From: Rubricella aquisinus
GTDB lineage: Bacteria; Pseudomonadota; Alphaproteobacteria; Rhodobacterales; Rhodobacteraceae
Assembly: GCF_014199445.1 (NCBI RefSeq)
Contig: NZ_JACIJS010000009.1
Location: 1 to 64,000, forward strand
Direction of reading: 5' to 3'
DNA: 64,000 nucleotides
Program-made: the position numbers and the translations under genes
In this document: in pieces, positions 17,199 through 25,723 of the stretch
Layout: the number at the start of each line of letters is the position of its first letter
Position numbering within the stretch: position 1 is the stretch's first letter
The notes under the pieces: model-generated
What the model was told of the DNA's origin: nothing
The model's input: the letters and a program-made list of their open reading frames with translations, nothing else
Databases searched by the model: none

Positions 17199-18107
17199 AT
17201 GCTTGGCCCGATCCTCGCGCAGATCGCGGAGGAGATGGCCGCCCTGCCCGAAAGCGGCGTGTCGGCGGATTACATCCTCGAGCTTGCCCGGATCGACCCG
17301 GATCAATTCGCGATTGCCGTCGTGACGGCGGATGGGCAGACCTTTACGGCGGGGTTGTCGGACACGGCCTTTACCATTCAGAGCGTATCAAAGGTGTTTG
17401 CACTGGCACTGTCGCTCGGTCATGTGGGTGACGCGTTGTGGCAGCGGGTAGGGGTGGAGCCATCGGGCCAGCGGTTTGATTCGATCCTCCAGCTTGAGCA
17501 GGAAAGGGGCCGCCCGCGCAATCCGTTCATCAATGCAGGTGCGATTGTCGTCACCGATACGCTGCTCGATGGGTGCGTCCCACGCGAGGCGCTGGGCGGG
17601 ATGCTGCGATTCGTGCGGGAGGCCGCAGAGGATGACAGCATCCTGATTGACCCGGCGGTCGCCAAATCAGAGATCGCGACGGGTGCGCGGAATTTCGCGC
17701 TTGCCCATTACATGAAATCCCATGGCAATCTGGTCCATGCGCCGGAACTGGTGCTTGGAACCTATTTCCACCAATGCGCGATAGAGATGAATGTGGTGCA
17801 ATTGGCCCGCGCGGGGCGGTTTCTGGCAAGCCTGCCCGATGTGCCACAACTGGTCAGTCCGGAGCGGGTGCGCCGGATCAATGCGCTGATGGTGACATGC
17901 GGGCATTATGACGGATCAGGCGATTTCGCGTTTCGGGTGGGCCTGCCAGGCAAAAGCGGCGTGGGGGGCGGCATTCTGGCCATCGCGCCGGGTCGCGCCA
18001 GCATCGCCGTCTGGTCGCCGGGGCTGAACGTGTATGGCAATTCATTGCGCGGCACCGTCGCGCTGGAGCGGTTGGCGGCATTGACCGGGTGGTCGGTGTT
18101 TGGCTAG
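17199..18107 (+). CDS. glsA: Glutaminase A
   Basis: Hydrolyses glutamine to glutamate and ammonia. Serine-dependent beta-lactamase-like fold with the SxxK motif in QSVSKVF, plus NPFINAGAI and [11 protein letters not shown], all standard for the family; about 302 residues matches glsA. The ATG at 17199 begins 2 bases after the hisH stop; another ATG at 17184 would overlap hisH by 13 bases. Its insertion in the his operon, directly after a glutamine amidotransferase subunit, is unusual. Confidence 0.92.
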   Translation: MLGPILAQIAEEMAALPESGVSADYILELARIDPDQFAIAVVTADGQTFTAGLSDTAFTIQSVSKVFALALSLGHVGDALWQRVGVEPSGQRFDSILQLEQERGRPRNPFINAGAIVVTDTLLDGCVPREALGGMLRFVREAAEDDSILIDPAVAKSEIATGARNFALAHYMKSHGNLVHAPELVLGTYFHQCAIEMNVVQLARAGRFLASLPDVPQLVSPERVRRINALMVTCGHYDGSGDFAFRVGLPGKSGVGGGILAIAPGRASIAVWSPGLNVYGNSLRGTVALERLAALTGWSVFG

Positions 18108-18147
18108 GGCAGACAGCCAGACAGGCGCACACCATGGGAGTTTCGCG

Positions 18148-19020
18148 TCAACTGCGCGGGCACAGCTCAGGATTGCCACCGTTGAACATCCGGTGTGTCA
18201 TAACGCTAAGCGTCACTTTTAACACATCAGAGCGTGCGCCTTCCTCAATCGCCAGCACCATCGCGGGCAATTCGCGGGGCGTTAGGCTCCGACCGGGATA
18301 CAGTCGCTTGATGATCGCATCATGCAGTTCCTTCGTCAGCGTATCGCGGGCGCGCGCGGTGATGCTTGATTTGATAAACGCAAGGACAATGCCGCCGAAA
18401 AACCAAGTCACCGGGTGCCTGAATGTCAGATCGAACTTTGTTTTTCTGATACTCAGGAAGGCACCATCGGGCGACTGCCCTCCCCAAACATCGACAGGTG
18501 CGACCGAGAATTCCAGCCGGAAGGTCGCATCATGTCTGCCAAAAGCATGCACGACAACCGGACCTTCCGCGATGATGGTTTGACCATCGGCACGGAGCGA
18601 CATGCTGGTAATCTCCGCGCGGTCGCCTGAGTCGTTCATCGGGATCACCATAGGGAAACCAAGATCGGCCAATATGCTGCTAGCAGGCAACTCAACCGAA
18701 AGAGCATTGGCCTGCGCAGGGCTTAACACGATGTCCGGATCGGAGGCCGCCTCGGGTGGCACCTCAAAAACCCCCGAGCGGAAGATATAGTGCCCCGTTT
18801 CGCCGTGCTGGAGGAGAAAGGTCGCTTGGGCCGCGCCTTCAAGGTCGAGCGTGATCGCGCGGCGATTGTCCGGTGTCACGGTCACATCCTTCACGCGCCG
18901 GACCGGCGGGCTGCCGCGATCTGCGAATGTCGTGTATGACAACGTATAATCGCCGATATCGGGTGGTGCTCCCGGGGCAAGTGGAGTGGACACAACCAGT
19001 CGGATGGGAAGTGTTGCCAT
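18148..19020 (-). CDS. Hypothetical protein with one C-terminal hydrophobic segment
   Basis: 290 residues, no signal peptide. The first 190 are beta-rich and look like tandem beta-sandwich modules. A hydrophobic helix (TWFFGGIVLAFIKSSI, about 205-220) follows, then a basic, helical tail with three Cys-poor turns ending GGNPELCPRS. Family not recognised. Opposite in strand to the flanking his genes, 18 bases upstream of the DUF1428 gene on the same strand order. Confidence 0.6.
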   Translation of the reverse strand: MATLPIRLVVSTPLAPGAPPDIGDYTLSYTTFADRGSPPVRRVKDVTVTPDNRRAITLDLEGAAQATFLLQHGETGHYIFRSGVFEVPPEAASDPDIVLSPAQANALSVELPASSILADLGFPMVIPMNDSGDRAEITSMSLRADGQTIIAEGPVVVHAFGRHDATFRLEFSVAPVDVWGGQSPDGAFLSIRKTKFDLTFRHPVTWFFGGIVLAFIKSSITARARDTLTKELHDAIIKRLYPGRSLTPRELPAMVLAIEEGARSDVLKVTLSVMTHRMFNGGNPELCPRS

Positions 19021-19037
19021 GTCTTCGACCTCGCGTC

Positions 19038-19394
19038 TCAGTCTTGCTCAAAGACGGTTTCGAACCCGCCATAGATCATGCGCTTTCCGTCAAAGGGCAT
19101 CTCGCCCATGCGGGCCTCCATCTGCGGGTCAGACATCATCTTTTCCATGCAGGCATGGGCGGTGGCCTGATCGGGCCATGTGATCCATGAGAACACGATC
19201 GCCTCGCCCTCGGCTCGTTTGACGGCCATGGGGAAAGAGGTGTGCTCCCCATCGGGGACGTCCACTTCCCAGTTTTCACGGACGGACAATGCGCCCAACT
19301 CCATGAAAATCTCGGCGGCGGCCTTGGCATGGGTGATGAAGTCGGCCTTGTTTTCCTGCGGCACAGCCGCGACGAAGCCCTGAACATAGGTCAT
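19038..19394 (-). CDS. DUF1428 family protein
   Basis: 118 residues starting MTYVQGFVAAVP at 19394 (GGGAGAACACC upstream); an earlier in-frame ATG at 19448 adds an unlikely Arg-rich leader. Features typical of DUF1428: ALSVRENWEVDVPDGE, FSWITWPDQATAHAC and the C-terminal MIYGGFETVFE. A small dimeric alpha-beta barrel-like protein with unknown function. Probably co-transcribed with the hypothetical gene 17 bases downstream. Confidence 0.85.
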   Translation of the reverse strand: MTYVQGFVAAVPQENKADFITHAKAAAEIFMELGALSVRENWEVDVPDGEHTSFPMAVKRAEGEAIVFSWITWPDQATAHACMEKMMSDPQMEARMGEMPFDGKRMIYGGFETVFEQD

Positions 19395-19465
19395 GGTGTT
19401 CTCCCGTTGTGATGGGAGGAGTGTGCGGGAATGGCGCGTTTTTGGCAAAGGAATTGGACGCTAAG

Positions 19466-19623
19466 CCGGTCCAGCGGCCGCCCGAGGTGGGCGCCGCAAC
19501 AGATATGCTCGCCACTTTATCGTGCCGCATCGCAGAATGGTCGTGCTTAGTGGCAGCGTGAAGAAGCGACCGCCTGTGCGGCGGGCGGTCGCTGGACCGG
19601 CGCCTTCGGCGTGATTCCGGTCC
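19466..19623 (+). repeat. 158-bp palindromic element, copy B
   Basis: Left arm CCGGTCCAGCGGCCGCCC is identical to copy C. In the right half both arms of the inner hairpin are changed together: AGCGACCGCC and GGCGGTCGCT instead of AGCGGCCGCC and GGCGGCCGCT, preserving pairing. Ends GGACCGGCGCCTTCGGCGTG-ATTCCGGTCC. Lies between two minus-strand genes (DUF1428 start, DUF2147 stop). Confidence 0.85.
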
Positions 19624-19645
19624 AAGATAATTCTGAAACGGTGCC

Positions 19646-20041
19646 TCAGTTCACCCGCGTCCAGTCCTGCCCACGGCAGATGAACAGCACGCAGCCCTTG
19701 ACGGTCAGCGTGTCGCCATTGACCTGCATGTTGGATTTATAGGTCTTGTCATCATCCGGCGCCCAGATCGTGCCGTTGGCGTAACGCGTCGCGTCGAGCA
19801 CCTCCATGTCTTCGATGATCATGCGGCCCGTGTGCTCGTATTCGGTATTCTCCCCGGTTGCCGACATGGCGCGCGCGATGGTACCACAGGTCAGCGCGGC
19901 GTCGCCGGCGCAGGGCTGGATGTTCACTTCGATCCAGTTGCCCTCTTCATTACGTTCGCTGGCCCACATGCCATGGGCCGCTTCGGCGATGGCGCTCGCG
20001 GGCATCAGCGCGATCAAGGCGGCGAGTGTCAGTTTTTTCAT
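19646..20041 (-). CDS. DUF2147 family secreted protein
   Basis: 131 residues with signal peptide (about 1-20, ASAIAEA). The mature part has the DUF2147 layout: GMWASE, a central Cys pair region (CAGDAALTCGTIA), and a terminal GCVLFICRGQDWTRV, where G-C-V-L-F is the usual strand. The family is lipocalin-like and periplasmic; function unknown. Monocistronic; stop 22 bases from repeat copy B. Confidence 0.85.
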   Translation of the reverse strand: MKKLTLAALIALMPASAIAEAAHGMWASERNEEGNWIEVNIQPCAGDAALTCGTIARAMSATGENTEYEHTGRMIIEDMEVLDATRYANGTIWAPDDDKTYKSNMQVNGDTLTVKGCVLFICRGQDWTRVN

Positions 20042-20185
20042 CGGTGTCTCCTCCCAGAGTAGTGTTTTCCCGGATCGTGAGAGAGACAGCCGCGCGGCGT
20101 CAACGGTGACGTAACGCCAGTTCTTTGCATTCCGTGGCGTTCCGCCCTAATGAGAGCGCGAATCCACCAAACCGGAGCCTGACCG

Positions 20186-20908
20186 ATGATCCTTTACCCT
20201 GCGATTGACCTCAAGGATGGTGCCTGCGTGCGCCTGTATAAGGGCGAAATGGATCAGGTCACGGTGTTCAATGATGACCCGGCAGCACAGGCGAAGGCAT
20301 TTGCCGATGCGGGATGCGAATGGCTGCATCTGGTCGATCTGAATGGCGCGTTTGCGGGGGCACCAGTGAACGCGGCAGCGGTTGAGGGTATTCTGGCGGC
20401 GGTGAGCGTGCCCGCCCAGCTTGGTGGCGGTATCCGCGATATGGCGACGATTGACGCGTGGCTCGGCAAGGGGCTGGCGCGCGTGATCCTTGGCACGGTG
20501 GCGGTGCGCAATCCCGCACTGGTGAAAGAGGCGGCGAAGGCCTTTCCGGGGCAGGTTGCCGTGGGCATCGACGCGCGCGGCGGCATGGTCGCCGTCGAAG
20601 GCTGGGCAGAGACGACCGACATGACCGCGCTTGATCTGGCGCGGCAATTCGAGGACGCGGGCGTTGCGGCCATCATCTATACCGATATTGACCGGGATGG
20701 CGCGATGCAGGGCCCGAATGTGGAGGCGACGGCGGCACTGGCGCGCGCCGTGTCCATCCCTGTGATTGCGAGCGGTGGCGTGTCCTCCATGGCGGACCTT
20801 CAGGCGCTGAAAGACACCGGTGCGCCGCTCAATGGCGCGATCTCTGGCCGCGCGCTCTATGACGGGGCGATCAACGTGCCGGATGCGGTGGCGCTGTTGC
20901 GCGGTTAA
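20186..20908 (+). CDS. hisA: Phosphoribosylformimino-5-aminoimidazole carboxamide ribotide isomerase
   Basis: 240 residues, TIM barrel. N-terminal [15 protein letters not shown] with catalytic Asp8-equivalent, phosphate-site LGGGIRDM and VIASGGVSS, and YTDIDRDGA with the second catalytic Asp. Starts the second his block (hisA-hisF-hisE), after a 144-base gap that should contain its promoter. Confidence 0.97.
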   Translation: MILYPAIDLKDGACVRLYKGEMDQVTVFNDDPAAQAKAFADAGCEWLHLVDLNGAFAGAPVNAAAVEGILAAVSVPAQLGGGIRDMATIDAWLGKGLARVILGTVAVRNPALVKEAAKAFPGQVAVGIDARGGMVAVEGWAETTDMTALDLARQFEDAGVAAIIYTDIDRDGAMQGPNVEATAALARAVSIPVIASGGVSSMADLQALKDTGAPLNGAISGRALYDGAINVPDAVALLRG

Positions 20909-20966
20909 GAGAGATTGCCGCGCCGCCCGCTGCGGGGTAATCAGACACATCCCCCATGGAGGCCCC

Positions 20967-21728
20967 ATGCTCAAGACCCGCATCATCCCCTGCCTTGACG
21001 TGAAAGACGGACGCGTCGTCAAGGGCGTCAATTTCGTGGACCTCATCGACGCGGGCGATCCGGTGGAAGCGGCCAAGGCCTATGACGCGGCGGGCGCGGA
21101 TGAGCTGTGCTTCCTCGACATCGCGGCGACATTGGAAAATCGCGGCACATTGCATGATCTGGCGCGGCGCACGGCGGAGCAATGCTTCATGCCGCTGACC
21201 ATCGGGGGCGGGGTGCGCACGCCCGACGATGTGCGCGCGCTGCTGCTCGCCGGGGCGGATAAGGTCAGCTTTAACTCTGCCGCTGTCGCGAACCCGGATG
21301 TGGTGGCGCAGGCCAGCAACAAGTTTGGCACGCAATGCATCGTGGTGGCGATAGACGCTAAGACCGTGGCCCCCGGCGAATGGCAAATCTTCACCCATGG
21401 CGGCACCCGTGCCACGGGGATCGACGCGGTGGCCTTCGCCCGCGAGATGGAGACGAAAGGCGCGGGGGAAATCCTGCTGACCTCGATGGATCGGGACGGC
21501 ACGCGCGCGGGCTTTAACTTGCCGCTGACGCGCGCGATCAGTGATGCGGTGAATATTCCCGTGATCGCGTCGGGCGGGGTCGGCACGCTCGATCATCTGG
21601 TCGAGGGGGTGCGGGACGGGCACGCCAGCGCGGTGCTGGCCGCGTCGATCTTCCATTTCGGGGATTTCACGATTGCCGAGGCAAAAGCACATATGGCCGC
21701 CGCGGGCATTCCGATGAGGTTGACATGA
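20967..21728 (+). CDS. hisF: Imidazole glycerol phosphate synthase, cyclase subunit
   Basis: 253 residues from ATG at 20967 (GGAGG 7 bases upstream). Starts [20 protein letters not shown], with catalytic Asp in CLDVKDG and the second in TSMDRDGT. Partner of HisH. The open frame extends into hisA upstream but this is not the start. Stop overlaps hisE by 4 bases (ATGA). Confidence 0.97.
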   Translation: MLKTRIIPCLDVKDGRVVKGVNFVDLIDAGDPVEAAKAYDAAGADELCFLDIAATLENRGTLHDLARRTAEQCFMPLTIGGGVRTPDDVRALLLAGADKVSFNSAAVANPDVVAQASNKFGTQCIVVAIDAKTVAPGEWQIFTHGGTRATGIDAVAFAREMETKGAGEILLTSMDRDGTRAGFNLPLTRAISDAVNIPVIASGGVGTLDHLVEGVRDGHASAVLAASIFHFGDFTIAEAKAHMAAAGIPMRLT

Positions 21729-22036
21729 GCGATGTTCTAAAGCGACTGGCCGCCACAATCGAGGCGCGCAAAGGGGCCGATCCGGCCTCTTCCCACACGG
21801 CGGCGCTGCTGGCGAAAGGCCCCGCGAAATGTGCGGAGAAATTCGGCGAAGAGGCGGTTGAGGCGATCATCGAAGCGGTACAGGGCAACCGCGAAAAGCT
21901 GACCTATGAGGCGGCGGATGTGCTCTACCACCTCACGGTGATGCTGGCGGCACAAGGTGTCGCGCTGGACGATGTGCTGGCCGAATTGGAACGGCGCGAG
22001 GGGCGGTCTGGCATCGCGGAGAAAGCGGCGCGTTAG
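21725..22036 (+). CDS. hisE: Phosphoribosyl-ATP pyrophosphatase
   Basis: 103 residues, MazG-like all-alpha. Conserved [17 protein letters not shown] and [14 protein letters not shown] hold the Glu/Asp metal ligands. Hydrolyses PRATP to PRAMP in histidine synthesis. Its stop shares 4 bases (TTAG) with the stop of the convergent small membrane protein gene. Confidence 0.96.
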   Translation: MSDVLKRLAATIEARKGADPASSHTAALLAKGPAKCAEKFGEEAVEAIIEAVQGNREKLTYEAADVLYHLTVMLAAQGVALDDVLAELERREGRSGIAEKAAR

Positions 22037-22263
22037 AGCTTTCCCACCCATGTGATGGCGAGGATGAGGCCGAACATCACCGGTACCAGACCCAGCGCGC
22101 CGGTCACGAGCGCGGGCAGGCCAAACATTACGACAGACGCCATCCATGCGAGCACATAGCTTGCTCCAAACCAGAACGGCGCGTCCTCCTTGCCGTAAAA
22201 CAGATCACGCAACAGCCAGCCGAGCACCGGGATGGAGAAAGTCAGTTTCGCGACGGCGGTCAT
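22033..22263 (-). CDS. Small membrane protein of unknown function
   Basis: 76 residues from [10 protein letters not shown] at 22263. Two hydrophobic segments: [19 protein letters not shown] and [17 protein letters not shown], joined by a short loop, with a basic/charged N-terminal part ([13 protein letters not shown]). Convergent with hisE, stops overlapping by 4 bases. Family not recognised. Confidence 0.7.
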   Translation of the reverse strand: MTAVAKLTFSIPVLGWLLRDLFYGKEDAPFWFGASYVLAWMASVVMFGLPALVTGALGLVPVMFGLILAITWVGKL

Positions 22264-22714
22264 AATGCGTATCCTTGTGTCAGGTTTTAACACGCTGCTA
22301 TTTGGACACGCGCGCTGGAATTTCAGCGTGGCAGGCTGACGCGCGGCGCGACCGCACAGGACAACTCGCCACAGGCCGCTCCCGCACGCTGTTCAGTCGC
22401 GATGCTCCTTCCAGCCCTTGGGCCGGGCCGGCGCTGCGCGCCGGTTTAAGATTGCGCTGAGGTGTTTGAGGAACAGGCCTGTTCCTCAAATCACCCGTTC
22501 AATTGTGCTGCTACGATTCGCCCGCGCGTCAAGGCCGCTCGTTCCTCGGACCTTGACCCACGGCCGAATCGCGGTGGCTGCTCTAGCTGCGCTCGTCCCA
22601 ATTCACTTTCTTCAAATATACCCCGCCGGAGGCACCGCCGCGCCGAAAGGCGCGGCGCCCGGCCAAACGGGAGGACGGAGCGTCAGCGACGGAACGACGG
22701 GCGGGAGCGCTTGC
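22264..22714. other. 451-base gap holding a complex repeat
   Basis: No gene supported. Contains the larger duplicated element (22453-22710) and a further 150 bases of GC-rich sequence without recognisable signals. Upstream promoter sequence of the small membrane gene must lie just right of 22263. Confidence 0.6.
22453..22710. repeat. Large intergenic repeat, copy 1
   Basis: From TGCGCTGAGGTG through a perfect 26-bp palindrome (22465-22490, half-site TTTGAGGAACAGG), a conserved block with CGTCAAGGCCGCTCGTTCC, the minus-oriented interspersed motif (22599-22633), and a hairpin CGCCGCGCC-GAAA-GGCGCGGCG (22637-22658). Bases 22453-22665 match 42676-42889. The last 45 bases (22666-22710) match 42596-42640 in inverted orientation with two differences. 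It ends 5 bases from the ABC ATPase stop. Confidence 0.85.
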
Positions 22715-23647
22715 CTAGCTGCGGGTCGTCAGTTGGACGAACACGTCTTCAAGATGCGCCTCTTCGGTCGCCACATCCTTGATCCGGATGCCATTCTCCC
22801 GAGCGAGGTCCAGCACCGCTTCTGCGGACACCTTGCTGCGGGCATAGGTGAAGGCGAGCGCGCCATCCTCGCGGCGGTCAACCTTGATCCCTTCAGGGGC
22901 GTCCGGCAGCGCGGCCTCTCCTTCTGGTGTGATGACCAGCGTTTTCGCGTCCATCTGCGCCAAGAGGGTCGATTTTTCATCAGATGCGACAAGGCGTCCT
23001 TCGGCGATGATCCCGATCCGGTCGCACATTTCCTCAGCCTCTTCGAGGTAGTGGGTCGTCAGGATGATCGTCGTGCCCGCCGCATTCAGTTCGCGCACAT
23101 AGGACCACAACATCTGGCGCAGCTCGATATCGACGCCCGCTGTCGGCTCATCGAGGATCAGCACGGGCGGGCGGTGCACGAGCGCCTTGGCGATCAATAG
23201 CCGCCGCCGCATCCCCCCCGAAAGCGTGCGGGCATAGGCCTCCGCCTTATCGGCGAGGCCGACGGCGGCCAATATCTCCATCGTCCGGCGCTCCGATTTT
23301 GGCACGGCATAGAGCCCGGCCTGCACCTCAAGCGCGGCGCCCGGGCTGAGGAACGGGTCAATGTTCAGCTCCTGCGGCACGACCCCGATGGACGCGCGCG
23401 ACTGGCGCGGGTTCACATCCTGATCGAAACCCCAGATCGACACCTGCCCGGCGGTCTTGTTCACCAGTCCTGCGAGAATATTGATCGTTGTCGATTTTCC
23501 GGCACCGTTCGGCCCCAACAGGCCAAAGATCGACCCTTTCGGGATTGTGAGGTCCAGCCCGTGCAAAGCCGTCTTTGCCTCCCCGCCGCCCGCCGGGCGA
23601 TAGACTTTTCTCAGGCCGCGCAGGTCGATTGCATTGTCGGTCGTCAT
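22715..23647 (-). CDS. ABC transporter ATP-binding protein (ABC-2/YadG type)
   Basis: 310 residues. Walker A GPNGAGKST, Q-loop VVPQELN, signature LSGGMRRR, Walker B VLILDEPTAGVD and switch His in LTTHYLEEA. Layout and the C-terminal extra domain match exporters paired with an ABC-2 permease (YadG-YadH). No permease gene is adjacent: downstream is the large repeat and the convergent his block, upstream is divergent. The partner must be encoded elsewhere, or this is an orphan. Confidence 0.9.
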   Translation of the reverse strand: MTTDNAIDLRGLRKVYRPAGGGEAKTALHGLDLTIPKGSIFGLLGPNGAGKSTTINILAGLVNKTAGQVSIWGFDQDVNPRQSRASIGVVPQELNIDPFLSPGAALEVQAGLYAVPKSERRTMEILAAVGLADKAEAYARTLSGGMRRRLLIAKALVHRPPVLILDEPTAGVDIELRQMLWSYVRELNAAGTTIILTTHYLEEAEEMCDRIGIIAEGRLVASDEKSTLLAQMDAKTLVITPEGEAALPDAPEGIKVDRREDGALAFTYARSKVSAEAVLDLARENGIRIKDVATEEAHLEDVFVQLTTRS

Positions 23648-23746
23648 GGTGATGGTCCTCTCACCCCTTGTGGTGGGGCGCTGTTCTTGTATGTATGGGG
23701 CATCTACCTAACACCGACCACCCAGAGAGCAAGTGAGGGTTTCGAT

Positions 23747-23941
23747 ATGGCTGCTGCCTCCTCCCACATGACCCCGCCGGAAACGGAAATCGTCACCAAG
23801 GAGCGTATCTCCTGTGATGGGGGCGGCGGGGCGCTCGGTCATCCGCGTGTCTGGCTCTCCGTTGATCCGGTCGATGGCTATGTCGAATGCGGCTATTGCG
23901 ACAAGAAATTCATCCTCAAGGGTGGCCCAGCCGATACCTGA
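23747..23941 (+). CDS. Zinc-finger CHCC protein, NDUFS6-like
   Basis: 64 residues from ATG at 23747. Contains ISCDGGGGALGHPRVWL and VECGYCDKKFIL, giving the Cys-His-Cys-Cys zinc site of the zf-CHCC family. Homologous to the accessory complex I subunit NDUFS6 of mitochondria, known as a complex I subunit in Paracoccus; the same role is inferred here. The open frame extends upstream but is not supported. Confidence 0.88.
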   Translation: MAAASSHMTPPETEIVTKERISCDGGGGALGHPRVWLSVDPVDGYVECGYCDKKFILKGGPADT

Positions 23942-24020
23942 ACACTCCTGACAGAAGGCTGTCAGGAGGGGGGTGTTAGACAGGTCTCAACGCACCGACG
24001 CGTTTTTGAGGAGACCAACC

Positions 24021-24401
24021 ATGTCACATGCACCCGCACATCCCGTCATTTGGGCTGAATTGCCCGTCAAAAACCTTGCCGCCGCGCGCGCTTTCTATGT
24101 CAAAGTCACCGGGATGGAGGCAGAAGACATGGAAATGGGCGGGCAGGATATCGTCGTTCTGAAAGGAGCGGAGCGCGGCAGCGTGTCCGTGAACCTCTAT
24201 GAAGGGCGGCCGGCGGCGGATGGGGCAGGCCCAACCCTGCATCTGGTGGTGGAGGGCACGGTCGAGGAGGCCGCGACCCGCTGCTGGGAGGCGGGCGGCA
24301 CCGTGCTGGGTGAGCCGATGCCGATTCCCGAAGGGCGCTTTGTCTATGCCAAAGACCCAGACGGAAATTCGCTCGGCCTTTTTGAAGCGAAGGCAGGATA
24401 A
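24021..24401 (+). CDS. VOC (glyoxalase/bleomycin resistance) family protein
   Basis: 126 residues. Starts WAELPVKNLAAARAFYVKVTGM, then PEGRFVYAKDPDGNSLGLFEAKAG, the usual ends of a single VOC module. Metal-site Glu of GLFEA retained. Substrate unknown. The gene for a WYL regulator starts 4 bases after its stop, suggesting a regulator-target pair. Confidence 0.87.
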   Translation: MSHAPAHPVIWAELPVKNLAAARAFYVKVTGMEAEDMEMGGQDIVVLKGAERGSVSVNLYEGRPAADGAGPTLHLVVEGTVEEAATRCWEAGGTVLGEPMPIPEGRFVYAKDPDGNSLGLFEAKAG

Positions 24402-24405
24402 CCCC

Positions 24406-25083
24406 ATGCGCCGCGCCGACCGCCTGTTTCAGATCGTTCAATATCTGCGCGGCGGTCGCGTGGTCACGGCGCGCGACCTCTCGGAACGGCTTGAAGTGTC
24501 AGAGCGCACGATCTACCGCGATATCGCGGACCTGATCGGCTCCGGCGTGCCGATCGAGGGGGAGGCCGGGATCGGTTATGTGATGCGCGCGGGCTATGAT
24601 GTGCCGCCATTGATGTTCACCAAATCGGAAGTGAGCGCGCTGGTCGCGGGCATTCGCCTGATCCGGGCCTGGGGCGGGGCGGAAATGGCGCTGGCCGCAG
24701 AGGAGGCGCTGGTGAAAATCGACGCGGTCCTACCCGAAGCCGCACGCGGCCATGCCGAGCGGGTGCCCATTCATGCGATGACACTGGGCCATCTCAACAC
24801 CGCGGATCGCGCGCGGATCGACCGACTAGAGAAAGCCTGCGATGCGCGGGTGCGGATCAGTTTCGATTATGCCGATAAGGACGGCGCGCGCACCCGGCGC
24901 ACTGTCCGCCCCCTTGGCCTGTGGTTCTGGGGGCAGGCATGGACGCTCGCCACATGGTGCGAGTTGCGGCAGGATTTCCGCATGTTCCGCATTGACCGGA
25001 TCAGCGCGGAGGAAGAAGGGGAGCGGTTTGCGGTGGAGAAAGACAAGACGCTCGCCGCGTTTTTCGCACGCGAGGCGTGTTGA
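24406..25083 (+). CDS. YafY-type transcription regulator (HTH-WYL)
   Basis: 225 residues from ATG at 24406. N-terminal helix-turn-helix (RADRLFQIVQYLRGGR, ARDLSERLEVSERTIYRDI), then a WYL domain with RPLGLWFWGQAWTLATW and FRMFRIDRI. Such proteins sense ligands or ssDNA; the target is unknown but the neighbouring VOC gene, almost touching, is the natural candidate. A longer frame through the VOC gene exists but is not the start. Confidence 0.9.
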   Translation: MRRADRLFQIVQYLRGGRVVTARDLSERLEVSERTIYRDIADLIGSGVPIEGEAGIGYVMRAGYDVPPLMFTKSEVSALVAGIRLIRAWGGAEMALAAEEALVKIDAVLPEAARGHAERVPIHAMTLGHLNTADRARIDRLEKACDARVRISFDYADKDGARTRRTVRPLGLWFWGQAWTLATWCELRQDFRMFRIDRISAEEEGERFAVEKDKTLAAFFAREAC

Positions 25084-25089
25084 GACGGA

Positions 25090-25113
25090 TGGACCGCACA
25101 AGGGTCCATATTT
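25090..25113 (+). terminator. Likely terminator of the VOC-WYL operon
   Basis: Hairpin TGGACC (25090-25095) pairing GGTCCA (25103-25108), then TATTT and AT-rich sequence. Only a short T run, so efficiency is uncertain. The 3' flank TTTGAAGAAA resembles the interspersed motif. Confidence 0.5.
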
Positions 25114-25179
25114 GAAGAAACGGGACTCAGGCGGGCTGCGCAGGATGACGCTTGGGTCTGCTTATTGGTTGAGTGGTTT

Positions 25180-25677
25180 TCAAAAACGGCCAGCATCCAT
25201 TGCAATACTGCAATTAACGTCACCCCGTCTCAGGGTGTCGTAGAATTCCAAATAGTTTCCGCTGATCCCAAGACTGCGAACGTATTCGCCGCTCCAGGCA
25301 ATGAAGCGATCGCCACTTGCCGTATACCCCAACGCGATGCTTGAGCCGCTTGATTGCTCCATAATGCGGAAAGTCGCCTCAAGCGACTGACCGTCAGCGC
25401 AGGACATTGAGACGCCTCCCGAACGACGGTCCGGGTTACTGGCCCAAGTGCCTGTGCAGGGGTGTCCATAATCGGTGGCCCCCGAGACTGTCCCGGTGAT
25501 CCGACCATAGGTGCGGCCAACCATTGAACGCCCCTCATTACCCACGCAAGCAAAGACCGGCACACACCATTCGCCGTCGCGTGTCGTGTCACAATCGTTA
25601 TCTGCGATCCCCATATCGGATGGGGAGCACGATGTCAGGGTGACAGTCAGGGCCAAGGGCAGGTAGAAGGACCGCAT
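25180..25677 (-). CDS. Lipoprotein of unknown function
   Basis: 165 residues from MRSFYLPLALTVTL at 25677, with lipobox LTSC. The mature part is Gly/Ser/Asp-rich with a predicted all-beta fold and Cys pairs (DNDCDTTRDGEWCVPVFAC, GHPCTGTWA, SCADGQS, VNCSIAM). Not a recognised family. Divergent from polA with only 46 bases between starts. Confidence 0.7.
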   Translation of the reverse strand: MRSFYLPLALTVTLTSCSPSDMGIADNDCDTTRDGEWCVPVFACVGNEGRSMVGRTYGRITGTVSGATDYGHPCTGTWASNPDRRSGGVSMSCADGQSLEATFRIMEQSSGSSIALGYTASGDRFIAWSGEYVRSLGISGNYLEFYDTLRRGDVNCSIAMDAGRF

Positions 25678-25723
25678 GAGGAATGCTCCGGTTCCGGGGT
25701 GTCGCTGGCAAAAAGGGTAGGAC

